Origin: Exiguobacterium sp.
Lineage (GTDB): Bacteria; Bacillota; Bacilli; Exiguobacteriales; Exiguobacteriaceae
Assembly: GCF_020832205.1 (NCBI RefSeq)
Contig: NZ_JAFIFD010000003.1
Span: 1-64,000 of the forward strand
DNA length: 64,000 nucleotides
Direction: 5' to 3'
A program made the position numbers and the translations under genes. Position 1 is the first letter of the stretch, and the number at the start of each line of letters is the position of its first letter. Below are positions 47,802 to 55,190 of this stretch, one piece after another. Below the pieces are notes generated by a model that was given only the letters and a program-made list of their open reading frames with translations, was not told the DNA's origin and searched no databases.

Positions 47802-49306
47802 CAAAACGCTTCGACAAAGCGTTTGCCGTTCGTTTTTTTCCGAAGGATCGACCAGTCGATGAGGATCGATTCCTCGAAGTCTTGCAAGAAGGCGTCGCGT
47901 AGCTCGCCGACAGAAGACGTCTCGTACTGGGCGATCGTCATCTCATGGTTCAAATACATGCTCCGAAAATCGAAGTTAGCCGTCCCGACGAGTGCGATTT
48001 TGCCATCGATGAGGACGGTTTTTGCATGAATAAAATGCCGATTGTATTTATAAATGCGGACGTTCCGTTTGAGCAATTGCTCGAAATAATATTCGGTCGC
48101 GTGGAAACTGAACCATTCATCGCCTTTTCCCGGGACGACGATGCGGACATCGATCCCGCTTTTGCCGGCGACTTCAAGCAGCGCCAGCAGTTCCGGCGGA
48201 GGGATGAGGTACGGCGTCGTAATCCAAATCGACTCTTTCGCTTCCATCATGAGACGCATCAGACCGTCTCGAATCGTCACGTCTTTTCCCGGTGAAGTGA
48301 CGAGCAGTTGTGTCGCCCCGTTCGAGGCGTTTGGCTCATCGATGAAATACTCAGGTAAATGCTCGCTGTCGGCGAACAAGTCCCACGTCTCTTTGTCGTC
48401 CTCGTGTCCCGCATAGAGCCAGTTCTCGATGAAGAGCCGTTGCAGTTCGCGCACGAGCGGTCCTTCGACGCGAAGGTGGGTATCGCGCCAAAAGCCGAGC
48501 TTCTCTTCTTTCCCGAGATACTCGTCACCGACGTTCAAGCCGCCGGTATAGGCGACGTTTCCGTCGAGGACGATCAACTTTTGATGGTTACGGAAGTTGG
48601 CGTTGAAGACGAGCAGAGGATGGACGACCGGGTCGAACGCTTGGACGTGGACGCGTGACTCCCGGAGCGGCTCGATGAACGCTTCGCCGATTTCTTGGCT
48701 TCCGAGTCCATCGTACAGGAAGCGCACGGTGACGTTCTCGTTTGATTTCTTGATGAGGGCGTCCCGGATTTTCATCGAGATCTCATCGGTTCGGAACAAA
48801 TAATATTGGACGTGGATGTGATGCGTCGCTTCCTCGATGTCTTTGAGCACCGCTTCGTATTTCGCGTCCCCGTTGACGAGCAACCGTGTCGACGTATGGC
48901 CGTCGGCACCGGTCGCCCCGAGTTTCTCGAGCGTACGGGTGAGCGGGAAACGGTCCGATATGTCGTTCGTCGTCTCGATGCGTTCGTCCTCAATCGCTTG
49001 GCGGAACATCCGAATCTCGGACGACGTCCGTTTGATGCGGCGATGCCGTCGCGGTGTCCGGCCGAACATCACCCAGGCGAGTGACCCGAGGAACGGGATG
49101 AACAAGACGGCGAGCAGCCAGGCGAGTTTCGCCTGCGGTTGGACTTTGTCGAAAATAATGTGCCAGCCGACGAGCAGCGGGGCAGCGATGGCGATCACGA
49201 TCAGGAAAGGAATAAGTCCGTCAATCGAGTACAAGAGGACAAGAAGGAGGATACCGAACAGGATCATCGTGAAAAATTGTAAAACGCGTCGTTTCAATAG
49301 GTACAC
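47777..49306 (-). CDS. cls: Cardiolipin synthase
   Basis: 509 residues. Two N-terminal membrane helices (about residues 9-52 and 62-84), then two phospholipase-D domains with HKD motifs: FRNHQKLIVLDGNVAYTGGLNVGDEYLG and FIHAKTVLIDGKIALVGTANFDFRSM. Condenses two phosphatidylglycerols to cardiolipin. The genome may hold further cls copies, so no number is given. Confidence 0.93.
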   Translation of the reverse strand: MYLLKRRVLQFFTMILFGILLLVLLYSIDGLIPFLIVIAIAAPLLVGWHIIFDKVQPQAKLAWLLAVLFIPFLGSLAWVMFGRTPRRHRRIKRTSSEIRMFRQAIEDERIETTNDISDRFPLTRTLEKLGATGADGHTSTRLLVNGDAKYEAVLKDIEEATHHIHVQYYLFRTDEISMKIRDALIKKSNENVTVRFLYDGLGSQEIGEAFIEPLRESRVHVQAFDPVVHPLLVFNANFRNHQKLIVLDGNVAYTGGLNVGDEYLGKEEKLGFWRDTHLRVEGPLVRELQRLFIENWLYAGHEDDKETWDLFADSEHLPEYFIDEPNASNGATQLLVTSPGKDVTIRDGLMRLMMEAKESIWITTPYLIPPPELLALLEVAGKSGIDVRIVVPGKGDEWFSFHATEYYFEQLLKRNVRIYKYNRHFIHAKTVLIDGKIALVGTANFDFRSMYLNHEMTIAQYETSSVGELRDAFLQDFEESILIDWSILRKKTNGKRFVEAFCHIFSPLL

Positions 49307-49441
49307 CTTCTTTCGGTTCGGTTGTCATCACTGAATTCATTCCACCGTTTGCATATTCTTAATCAAAAAACACGTTTCGTCGGAAGGACGAGGGGAATTA
49401 ACCGTACTGTACGACACGACTACTAAAAAGGGGTGTTTGGA

Positions 49442-49594
49442 ATGAAACGAAAAGGTACATTGGCCGCGTCGCTCTTGGCGACAGGCATCATTCTCGGAGC
49501 TTGCGGGGGAGCGAACGAGGAACCGATGAACAATGACGATACAGAAATGCAAAACGACGATATGGAAGATGACACGGAAGAGAACGACGATTAA
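49442..49594 (+). CDS. 50-residue acidic lipoprotein
   Basis: MKRKGTLAASLLATGIILGAC is a lipoprotein signal with lipobox LGAC. The mature peptide is only about 30 residues and almost entirely Asp, Glu, Asn and Met. AAAGGGGTG lies about nine bases upstream. Mature acidic tails of this kind are common near the cell surface, and a cation-binding role can be imagined, but no function is known. Confidence 0.7.
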   Translation: MKRKGTLAASLLATGIILGACGGANEEPMNNDDTEMQNDDMEDDTEENDD

Positions 49595-49600
49595 ACAAAC

Positions 49601-49624
49601 GGCCTCGAGCAAACGCTCGAGGCC
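49601..49624. terminator. Bidirectional hairpin between the lipoprotein and EAL genes
   Basis: Perfect stem GGCCTCGAGC / GCTCGAGGCC around AAAC. Confidence 0.75.
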
Positions 49625-49633
49625 ATTCGTGTA

Positions 49634-50554
49634 TTAAAGTGCGTAAGGAGACGGCTTGCCGAAATAGTAACCTTGGGCGAGGTCAAAACCGAGTTCACGG
49701 CAGACGTCGACTTCTTCGCTCCGCTCGATGCCTTCGGCGAGGAGAGTGATGCCCATTGAGCGTGTCAATTGACGGACGTTTTTAAGGAACGCGCGTTTTT
49801 CAGCGTCCTCGTCGCAATACGACACGTATGACCGGTCGATTTTGACGTAGTCCGGCTCGAGCCGCTTCAACATATCGAGCGTCGAGAATCCGGCCCCGAC
49901 GTCATCGAGGGCGACTTTCATCCCGCGCTTCTTATATGTAGAAAACACGTGTTGCAAGTGGGCCACGTCTTGGACTTTCTCCGTCTCGACGACTTCGAAG
50001 ATGAACCGGTCCGGGCTGAGGTTGTACCGGTCAATCACCTCGAACGTATGTTGCAGGCAAAAGTCCGGGTTATAGATCGTTGACGGCAAGAAGTTGATGA
50101 ACGTCTTCTCGTGCGGAAGGACGGCGTGGTGCGTCGCTTTGATCGCCTCGGCCCGCGCTCGTTGATCGAGTTTCGAGTGCAACCCGAACCGGTTGGCGGC
50201 ACGGAATAATTCACCCGGCGAGATGTCGTTTCGGCTGCGCAAGAGCGCCTCGTAGCCGAATCGTTCCCCGCTGTCGAGGTGGATGATCGGCTGCAAGTGG
50301 CTCTCGAACTCCCCGTGTTGAATCAGTTCGATCGTGTCGCGGTTGGCGATCTGTTCGAGCAGGTCAACAGCAGATAAAATCGGCGTTTGTTGCTTTGTAG
50401 CCGGGTTGACACAATAGACGTTGTCCTCGACTGAGGATAGCTTCGCTTTGAGTTCATCAAACGATTCGTATGGGTGGGGCTGATCGTTGACGACTAATAA
50501 GCCCCGTTCGATAAACGGGATTGTCGTGGAACATGCCACGCAAGGAGACCACAT
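49634..50554 (-). CDS. EAL-domain cyclic di-GMP phosphodiesterase
   Basis: 306 residues from ATG 50554, which follows AAAGGAGGG by six bases. The first 75 residues contain a CVAC pair and no recognised domain. The EAL domain follows: FGYEALLRS (EAL motif), FINFLPS, EVVETEKV, ALDDVGAGFSTL, YVKIDRSYV, LLAEGIERSEE and DLAQGYYFGKP. The metal and catalytic residues all look intact, so hydrolysis of c-di-GMP is expected. No GGDEF partner in the window. Confidence 0.9.
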   Translation of the reverse strand: MWSPCVACSTTIPFIERGLLVVNDQPHPYESFDELKAKLSSVEDNVYCVNPATKQQTPILSAVDLLEQIANRDTIELIQHGEFESHLQPIIHLDSGERFGYEALLRSRNDISPGELFRAANRFGLHSKLDQRARAEAIKATHHAVLPHEKTFINFLPSTIYNPDFCLQHTFEVIDRYNLSPDRFIFEVVETEKVQDVAHLQHVFSTYKKRGMKVALDDVGAGFSTLDMLKRLEPDYVKIDRSYVSYCDEDAEKRAFLKNVRQLTRSMGITLLAEGIERSEEVDVCRELGFDLAQGYYFGKPSPYAL

Positions 50555-50652
50555 AGGATCCCTCCTTTCCAATTGTAAATTACAGCTATATCCAGTTTAT
50601 CGGTTAAACCTCACGGAAAACTCACATACATGGACGAATAAATAAAAAAATC

Positions 50653-50681
50653 GTGCAAAATGCGTACAGTTTTTGTATACT
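50653..50681 (+). promoter_or_regulatory. speE promoter
   Basis: GTGCAA (50653-50658), 17-base spacer, TATACT (50676-50681). The start point would be near 50688. Confidence 0.5.
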
Positions 50682-50759
50682 TCCTATCGTATGAATAAGA
50701 AGCGCCTCAAAACGCCACTCGCATACGAACAACTTTTTGAACAGAAAGGGGTTCTATCG

Positions 50760-51599
50760 ATGGACCAAAAATTAAAATTATGGTTTACGGAGCACCAGAC
50801 AGAAGATTACGGGATCACGTTCCGTGTAAACCACGTTTATGAGAGCGAACAAACGGAGTTTCAACGACTAGAGATGGTCGAAACGGACGAGTTCGGAACA
50901 ATGTTGTTGCTTGACGGTATGGTCATGACGACGGATAAGGACGAATTCGTCTATCACGAGATGGTGGCACATGTGCCGCTCTTCACGCACCCGAATCCGA
51001 AGCACGTGCTCGTTGTCGGCGGCGGAGACGGCGGCGTCATCCGTGAGATCATGAAACACCCTTCAGTCGAAAAAGCGGTTCTCGTCGACATCGACGGGAA
51101 AGTCATTGAATATTCGAAGAAATACTTACCAAATATTGCGGGCGAGCTCGACAACCCGCGCGTCGAAGTCATTGTCGGTGACGGCTTCATGCACATCGCC
51201 GAGTCAGAGAACAAGTATGACGTCATCATGGTCGACTCGACAGAACCGGTCGGTCCAGCTGCCAACTTGTTCACGAAAGGTTTCTATGCAGGCATCTCGA
51301 AAGCGCTCAAAGAGGATGGCATCTTCGTCGCGCAGACGGATAACCCGTGGTTCACCCCAGAACTCATCCAAACGGTACAACGGGATGTGAAGGAAATCTT
51401 CCCAATCACGAAGCTGTACACGGCGAACGTGCCGACGTACCCGAGCGGTATGTGGACGTTCACGATCGGTTCGAAGCAGTATGACCCGGAAGAAGTATCA
51501 GCAGAGCGTTTCCACGACATCGAGACGAAGTACTACACGCCGAAGCTTCACAAGGCGGCATTCGTCCTTCCGAAATTTGTGGAGGATTTGACAAAATGA
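50760..51599 (+). CDS. speE: Spermidine synthase
   Basis: Aminopropyltransferase using decarboxylated SAM and putrescine. 279 residues from ATG 50760, nine bases after [39 protein letters not shown] binds the cofactor; [13 protein letters not shown] carries the catalytic Asp. An in-frame ATG at 50691 falls at the predicted transcription start and lacks a binding site. Overlaps speB by four bases. Confidence 0.96.
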   Translation: MDQKLKLWFTEHQTEDYGITFRVNHVYESEQTEFQRLEMVETDEFGTMLLLDGMVMTTDKDEFVYHEMVAHVPLFTHPNPKHVLVVGGGDGGVIREIMKHPSVEKAVLVDIDGKVIEYSKKYLPNIAGELDNPRVEVIVGDGFMHIAESENKYDVIMVDSTEPVGPAANLFTKGFYAGISKALKEDGIFVAQTDNPWFTPELIQTVQRDVKEIFPITKLYTANVPTYPSGMWTFTIGSKQYDPEEVSAERFHDIETKYYTPKLHKAAFVLPKFVEDLTK

Positions 51600-52477
51600 T
51601 CAAACGTTTCGATGAAGCTTATTCAGGCAAAGTGTTCATCGCGAGCCTTCCGGAAGTGACGGACGCGAAGACAGTTCTTTACGGCATGCCGATGGACTGG
51701 ACGGTCAGTTTCCGTCCGGGTTCACGTTTCGGTCCGAACCGGATCCGCGAAGTGTCGATCGGTCTTGAAGAATATAGCCCGTACCTTGACGGTGACTTGT
51801 CGGAAGCAGCCGTCTATGACGCTGGGGACATCCCGCTTCCGTTCGGTAACGCACAAAAATCGCTCGACATGATCGAGTCGTTCGTCAAAGACGTCATCGA
51901 CGCAGGCAAGTTCCCGCTCGGCATGGGCGGGGAACACCTCGTCACATGGCCGGTCATCAAAGCGATGCATGACAAATACGGCGACGATTTCGTCATCTTG
52001 CACCTTGATGCGCACACCGACCTTCGTGACGATTACGAAGGCGAGCCGCTCTCGCACTCGACACCGCTCAAAAAAGCGGCCGAGTTGATCGGGCCTTCGA
52101 ACTGTTACTCGTTCGGAATCCGTTCAGGGATGAAAGAAGAGTTCGACTGGGTGAAAGAAGTCGGCTATAACATGTACAAATACGAAGTGCTCGAACCGCT
52201 CAAGCGTGTGTTGCCGACACTCGCCGGGAAAAAAGTGTACGTCACGATCGATATCGACGTGCTCGACCCATCGGCGGCACCGGGAACAGGCACGCAAGAG
52301 ATCGGCGGCATCACGACGAAAGAATTGCTTGAGTCCGTTCATGCGATCGCTGGCGCCGACCTCGACATCATCGGGGCCGACCTCGTGGAAGTGTCACCAG
52401 CATACGATCAGTCAGACATGACGGCAATCGCGGCTGCGAAGATTCTTCGCGAAATGATGATCGGGTTCGTGAAGTAA
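51596..52477 (+). CDS. speB: Agmatinase
   Basis: Hydrolyses agmatine to putrescine and urea. 293 residues; di-manganese ligands in [19 protein letters not shown] and [17 protein letters not shown]. Directly supplies putrescine to SpeE, with which it is translationally coupled. Confidence 0.96.
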   Translation: MIKRFDEAYSGKVFIASLPEVTDAKTVLYGMPMDWTVSFRPGSRFGPNRIREVSIGLEEYSPYLDGDLSEAAVYDAGDIPLPFGNAQKSLDMIESFVKDVIDAGKFPLGMGGEHLVTWPVIKAMHDKYGDDFVILHLDAHTDLRDDYEGEPLSHSTPLKKAAELIGPSNCYSFGIRSGMKEEFDWVKEVGYNMYKYEVLEPLKRVLPTLAGKKVYVTIDIDVLDPSAAPGTGTQEIGGITTKELLESVHAIAGADLDIIGADLVEVSPAYDQSDMTAIAAAKILREMMIGFVK

Positions 52478-52479
52478 CG

Positions 52480-52848
52480 ATGCCGAAAAAAGGTCAGCTC
52501 GAGATGGAACTGAGCGCTCGGATCACCCAATGGGAGAAAGAGTATCTCGGCCGGGGTTCGTTGACGTGCAAGGCAGACCTGCTCCGCGACTTGGCCATCG
52601 TGACGCTCCAAGGCGTCTTGACCCCGGCCGAGTATGATCTCGCCATGAAATCGGCGGGTCGTGAGCAATTGAAAAAGTATCGCAACAACCTCGTCGAGTC
52701 GGGCCGGACGCAACTCGAGGCGATCGTTCAAGACGTGCTCGGCAGACGCATCACGTCGCTCCACACGGACATCAGCACGAAGACGGGCGAACGCCTTATC
52801 GTGTTTCGGCTCGATGCCGCGTGGGATAGCGGGATTGACAAGCCGTGA
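52480..52848 (+). CDS. DUF2294 (MpsC-like) protein
   Basis: 122 residues, start two bases after the speB stop. GQLEMELSARITQWEKEYLGRG...VTLQGVLTPAEYDLA...LHTDISTKTGERLIVFRL is the DUF2294 pattern, named MpsC after a Staphylococcus Na+/membrane-potential locus. Soluble. Its 3' end holds the promoter for the sbtA-type gene, so it links the polyamine operon with a bicarbonate transporter. Mechanism unknown. Confidence 0.8.
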   Translation: MPKKGQLEMELSARITQWEKEYLGRGSLTCKADLLRDLAIVTLQGVLTPAEYDLAMKSAGREQLKKYRNNLVESGRTQLEAIVQDVLGRRITSLHTDISTKTGERLIVFRLDAAWDSGIDKP

Positions 52849-52863
52849 CGTCATTTATACACT
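52835..52863 (+). promoter_or_regulatory. Promoter of the sbtA-type gene, inside the end of DUF2294
   Basis: Perfect -35 TTGACA (52835-52840), 17-base spacer, TACACT (52858-52863). Start point near 52870. Confidence 0.7.
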
Positions 52864-52869
52864 AGAAAA

Positions 52870-53030
52870 CAGATACGTGTCAGGATTGGCGAAGCGAGCT
52901 TCGGAACGCTTCGTCGCCGTCTTGACCCGGAGCTGGACTCATATACCCCGACAGTTGTCGGCTAGACGGAGCGAACGTGTTCGAGCCGTCGGCATGCAGC
53001 GCACACCTTTCTTTAGGTGTGCGCTTTTTG
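52870..53030 (+). ncRNA. Structured 5' leader of the sbtA-type gene, candidate cis-regulatory RNA
   Basis: About 160 bases before the gene. Stem-loop A: GTCAGGA / TCTTGAC (52879-52926) enclosing GGCG-AGCG / CGCT-CGCC. Stem-loop B: CCGAC / GTCGG (52948-52961). Stem-loop C: GACGG..CGAA / TTCG..CCGTC (52965-52990). Intrinsic terminator: GCGCACACCT / AGGTGTGCGC then TTTTT (52999-53029). A second GTCGG at 52988-52992 can compete for CCGAC. No known riboswitch consensus fits. It may instead be a plain 3' UTR and terminator of speE-speB-DUF2294. Confidence 0.5.
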
Positions 53031-53048
53031 TCGCCTAGGAGGAGAAAG

Positions 53049-53999
53049 ATGGAACTATTAACGTTTTTATTGACGAGCGCCCCGGTGCTCATGTTTATGA
53101 CGGGTGTCGTGGCCGCCCTTGGGAAATCGAACTTGAAAATCCCGGAATCGCTCGGCATCACGCTCAACTTGTACTTACTGCTGGCGATCGGACTGAAAGG
53201 CGGGATGGGGCTCGCGTCGGTCTCGTTTGACGACTTGGCGCTCCCGCTCACGGTGACGCTCATCCTCGGCATGGTGTTGCCGCTCGTCGCGTTTTATCTC
53301 GGCGGACTGTTCCGCTTCGGTTTTCATGAACGGATCGCCATGGCGGCGACGTTCGGCTCGGTCTCGCTCGTGACTTACGTCGCGGCCGCGGCCCAGCTCG
53401 AACGGCTCGGCATCGGGTATGAACCGTTCATGACGACGCTCGTCGTCGTCCTTGAGATTCCGGGGCTTGTCGTCGCTTTGTTGCTTTACAATCAAACCCA
53501 CGTGTTCGGCATCACGGCCGCCCCGAGCCAGTCGTTCACCGTCATTCGGGACAGCTTGCTTTCGAAAAGCATCCTGCTCCTCATCGCCGGGCTCATCGTC
53601 GGGCTCGTCACACCGGACACATCGGCGCTGACGCCGTTCTTCGTCGACTTGTTCCCAGGGGTGTTGCTCTTGTTTTTACTGAGCCTCGGCGTGAAAGTCG
53701 GTCAGCAACTGAAGACGGTCCCGTCCTATGGGATGAAATTTTTAGCGATCGGCATGACGTTCCCGCTAATCGGGGCGGCAATCGGTTACGCCGCAGCCTC
53801 GGTCGCCGGGCTGTCCGATGGAGGGACAATCCTGCTCATGACACTTGCGGCGAGCGGGTCGTATATCGCCGCACCGGCCATGCTCCAAGCATCGGTGCCG
53901 GAAGCCGAGCCGTCGTTTTATTTGACGCTCGCCCTCGCAGTCACGTTCCCGTTCAACTTGCTCGTCGGAATCCCGCTCTTCATCACGATCGTCACATGA
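53049..53999 (+). CDS. SbtA-type Na+-dependent bicarbonate transporter (DUF897)
   Basis: 316 residues from ATG 53049 after TAGGAGGAG. About ten membrane segments; ATFGSVSLVTYVAAAAQLERLG (about residue 105) and the C-terminal ASGSYIAAPAMLQASVPEAEPSFYLTLALAVTFPFNLLVGIPLF are the characteristic repeated SbtA elements. Bicarbonate uptake is family knowledge from cyanobacteria. No SbtB partner is seen next to it; the DUF2294 gene lies upstream. Confidence 0.87.
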   Translation: MELLTFLLTSAPVLMFMTGVVAALGKSNLKIPESLGITLNLYLLLAIGLKGGMGLASVSFDDLALPLTVTLILGMVLPLVAFYLGGLFRFGFHERIAMAATFGSVSLVTYVAAAAQLERLGIGYEPFMTTLVVVLEIPGLVVALLLYNQTHVFGITAAPSQSFTVIRDSLLSKSILLLIAGLIVGLVTPDTSALTPFFVDLFPGVLLLFLLSLGVKVGQQLKTVPSYGMKFLAIGMTFPLIGAAIGYAAASVAGLSDGGTILLMTLAASGSYIAAPAMLQASVPEAEPSFYLTLALAVTFPFNLLVGIPLFITIVT

Positions 54000-54000
54000 C

Positions 54001-54036
54001 AAAACGCCGTCTCGGCTCCCGAGACGGCGTTTTTTT
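54001..54036. terminator. Bidirectional terminator between sbtA-type and FGSW-repeat genes
   Basis: Perfect 15-base stem AAAACGCCGTCTCGG / CCGAGACGGCGTTTT, then TTT. Confidence 0.9.
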
Positions 54037-54787
54037 AGTGTGTCACATGTTGTTCTTCAAGGCATTTCAACGCAGCCGTCCAACTGCCGAACAGCGCGTT
54101 GATTGTCGACGTGCTCGGCACGTTGCGGCCTTCTGCCCATTTTCGGTAATGAAGGATGCTGAAATGATTCAGCTCTTGTTTCGCGAGCCGGAGCGCCGTG
54201 ATGACGTCTTCTTCGTCCCATTTCCGCTTCGGCGGGGCGATGTCTAACACGAACAAGGCGTAACTCCATGACCCGTATTTCCGGGCGATCGTCGCCACGG
54301 TCGGATAGCCTTTCTCCTGGGCCCAGACGGCGTAATGTTGGGACGTGAGCCGCTCGAGCTCGGCCGACGCCTCGATGAGCGCTTGAATGATACGTTCCTC
54401 GTTGTTTTTGGTTGCAGTCGTTTGGAGCTTCGCTTCACGGAGCGCATTCGACCAAGAACCGAATCGGCTACTAATTAACGTAAGGGAGGGGGAACGGGTT
54501 ACTTTCGACCACTGGCGGTAGGTTTGGCTCGTAAAGAGCGGTAATTCTTCCGCGGCTTTGTTCAGCGCACGTAAGATATCTTCATCTGAATAATAATGGA
54601 ACGACATTTGAATTTGAGCCGCTACGAGCGCCTCACGCCAAGATCCGAACTGGTGAATGACAGTTGACAAGGAAGGTACGTTTTTATGTTGCGACCATAA
54701 GTTATACCGCTTTGAGTCTAGCTCGGTATATTCTTGGGCCGCGAGCTGCAGAGATTGCACGATTTGTGAACGTGTCCATTTTTTCAT
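54035..54787 (-). CDS. FGSW-repeat protein with four HNH-associated-type repeats
   Basis: 250 residues consisting of four tandem units of about 55 residues, starting near residues 5, 67, 131 and 191. Each has the pattern [E/Q]-[D/I]-[I/V]-x2-[A/S]-L-x2-A-x2-E-L...Y-x2-W...P-[S/T]-x2-T-[I/V]...[F/Y]-G-S-W-x2-A-L. This resembles the homing-endonuclease-associated repeat, a small helical DNA-binding unit, but no nuclease domain is present. SD AAAGGAGAG. Paralogue of the gene at 59142. Composition is GC-rich in the 3' half (54035-54400) and AT-rich in the 5' half. Confidence 0.75.
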   Translation of the reverse strand: MKKWTRSQIVQSLQLAAQEYTELDSKRYNLWSQHKNVPSLSTVIHQFGSWREALVAAQIQMSFHYYSDEDILRALNKAAEELPLFTSQTYRQWSKVTRSPSLTLISSRFGSWSNALREAKLQTTATKNNEERIIQALIEASAELERLTSQHYAVWAQEKGYPTVATIARKYGSWSYALFVLDIAPPKRKWDEEDVITALRLAKQELNHFSILHYRKWAEGRNVPSTSTINALFGSWTAALKCLEEQHVTH

Positions 54788-55190
54788 CTTGGTGTCTCTC
54801 CTTTATGAAGACGTCATGAGCGCCTCAGAAGAATTCGTGGTGTGAATGAACGGTTGTGTGAGTTTTCCAAATCAATTCAAGTTAGTAGCTTTCCACTGGA
54901 TGATTATCACCCTCTCATCCCATAAGTTAGTTATTTTCGATAAATGTAAGCAATAACCAATTAATGATTATGTACATAGTGATTCCCTTTTATCGAACAA
55001 ATATTCAGCAAATGAATGAAATAGCGAGAATTATTTCATAAAATCCTTTATCTCATCTATTTCGTTGATTAGAAAAAGCTCGTATCTTCTTTAAGTTTGT
55101 TGAATCGAGACGGGTAGTTTACTAACATTACGGAACATTTCTGAACTTCCTCGACACCATGAATACACAACTTAGACCTCGGAGGTGCGA
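54788..55190 (+). other. AT-rich intergenic region between the divergent FGSW and dehydratase genes
   Basis: About 400 bases, strikingly AT-rich, no ORF with a ribosome binding site. It must hold the promoters for both directions; no consensus sigma-A pair stands out. No tRNA, repeat or terminator seen. Confidence 0.5.

Noticed and set aside
50673-50759. Upstream in-frame starts for speE
   Set aside because: They overlap the predicted promoter and start point and lack a binding site; homologues start at MDQKLKLWF.
52870-53030. sbtA leader as a known class (SAM, lysine, M-box, ydaO, fluoride, guanidine)
   Set aside because: None of the conserved core sequences of these classes can be found; it is reported only as an unclassified candidate.
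54035-54787. FGSW protein as a homing endonuclease
   Set aside because: No HNH, LAGLIDADG or GIY-YIG motif is present; only the accessory-type repeats are seen.
54788-55190. Possible CRISPR leader or array in the AT-rich gap
   Set aside because: No direct repeats of regular spacing are visible, and no cas genes occur in the window.
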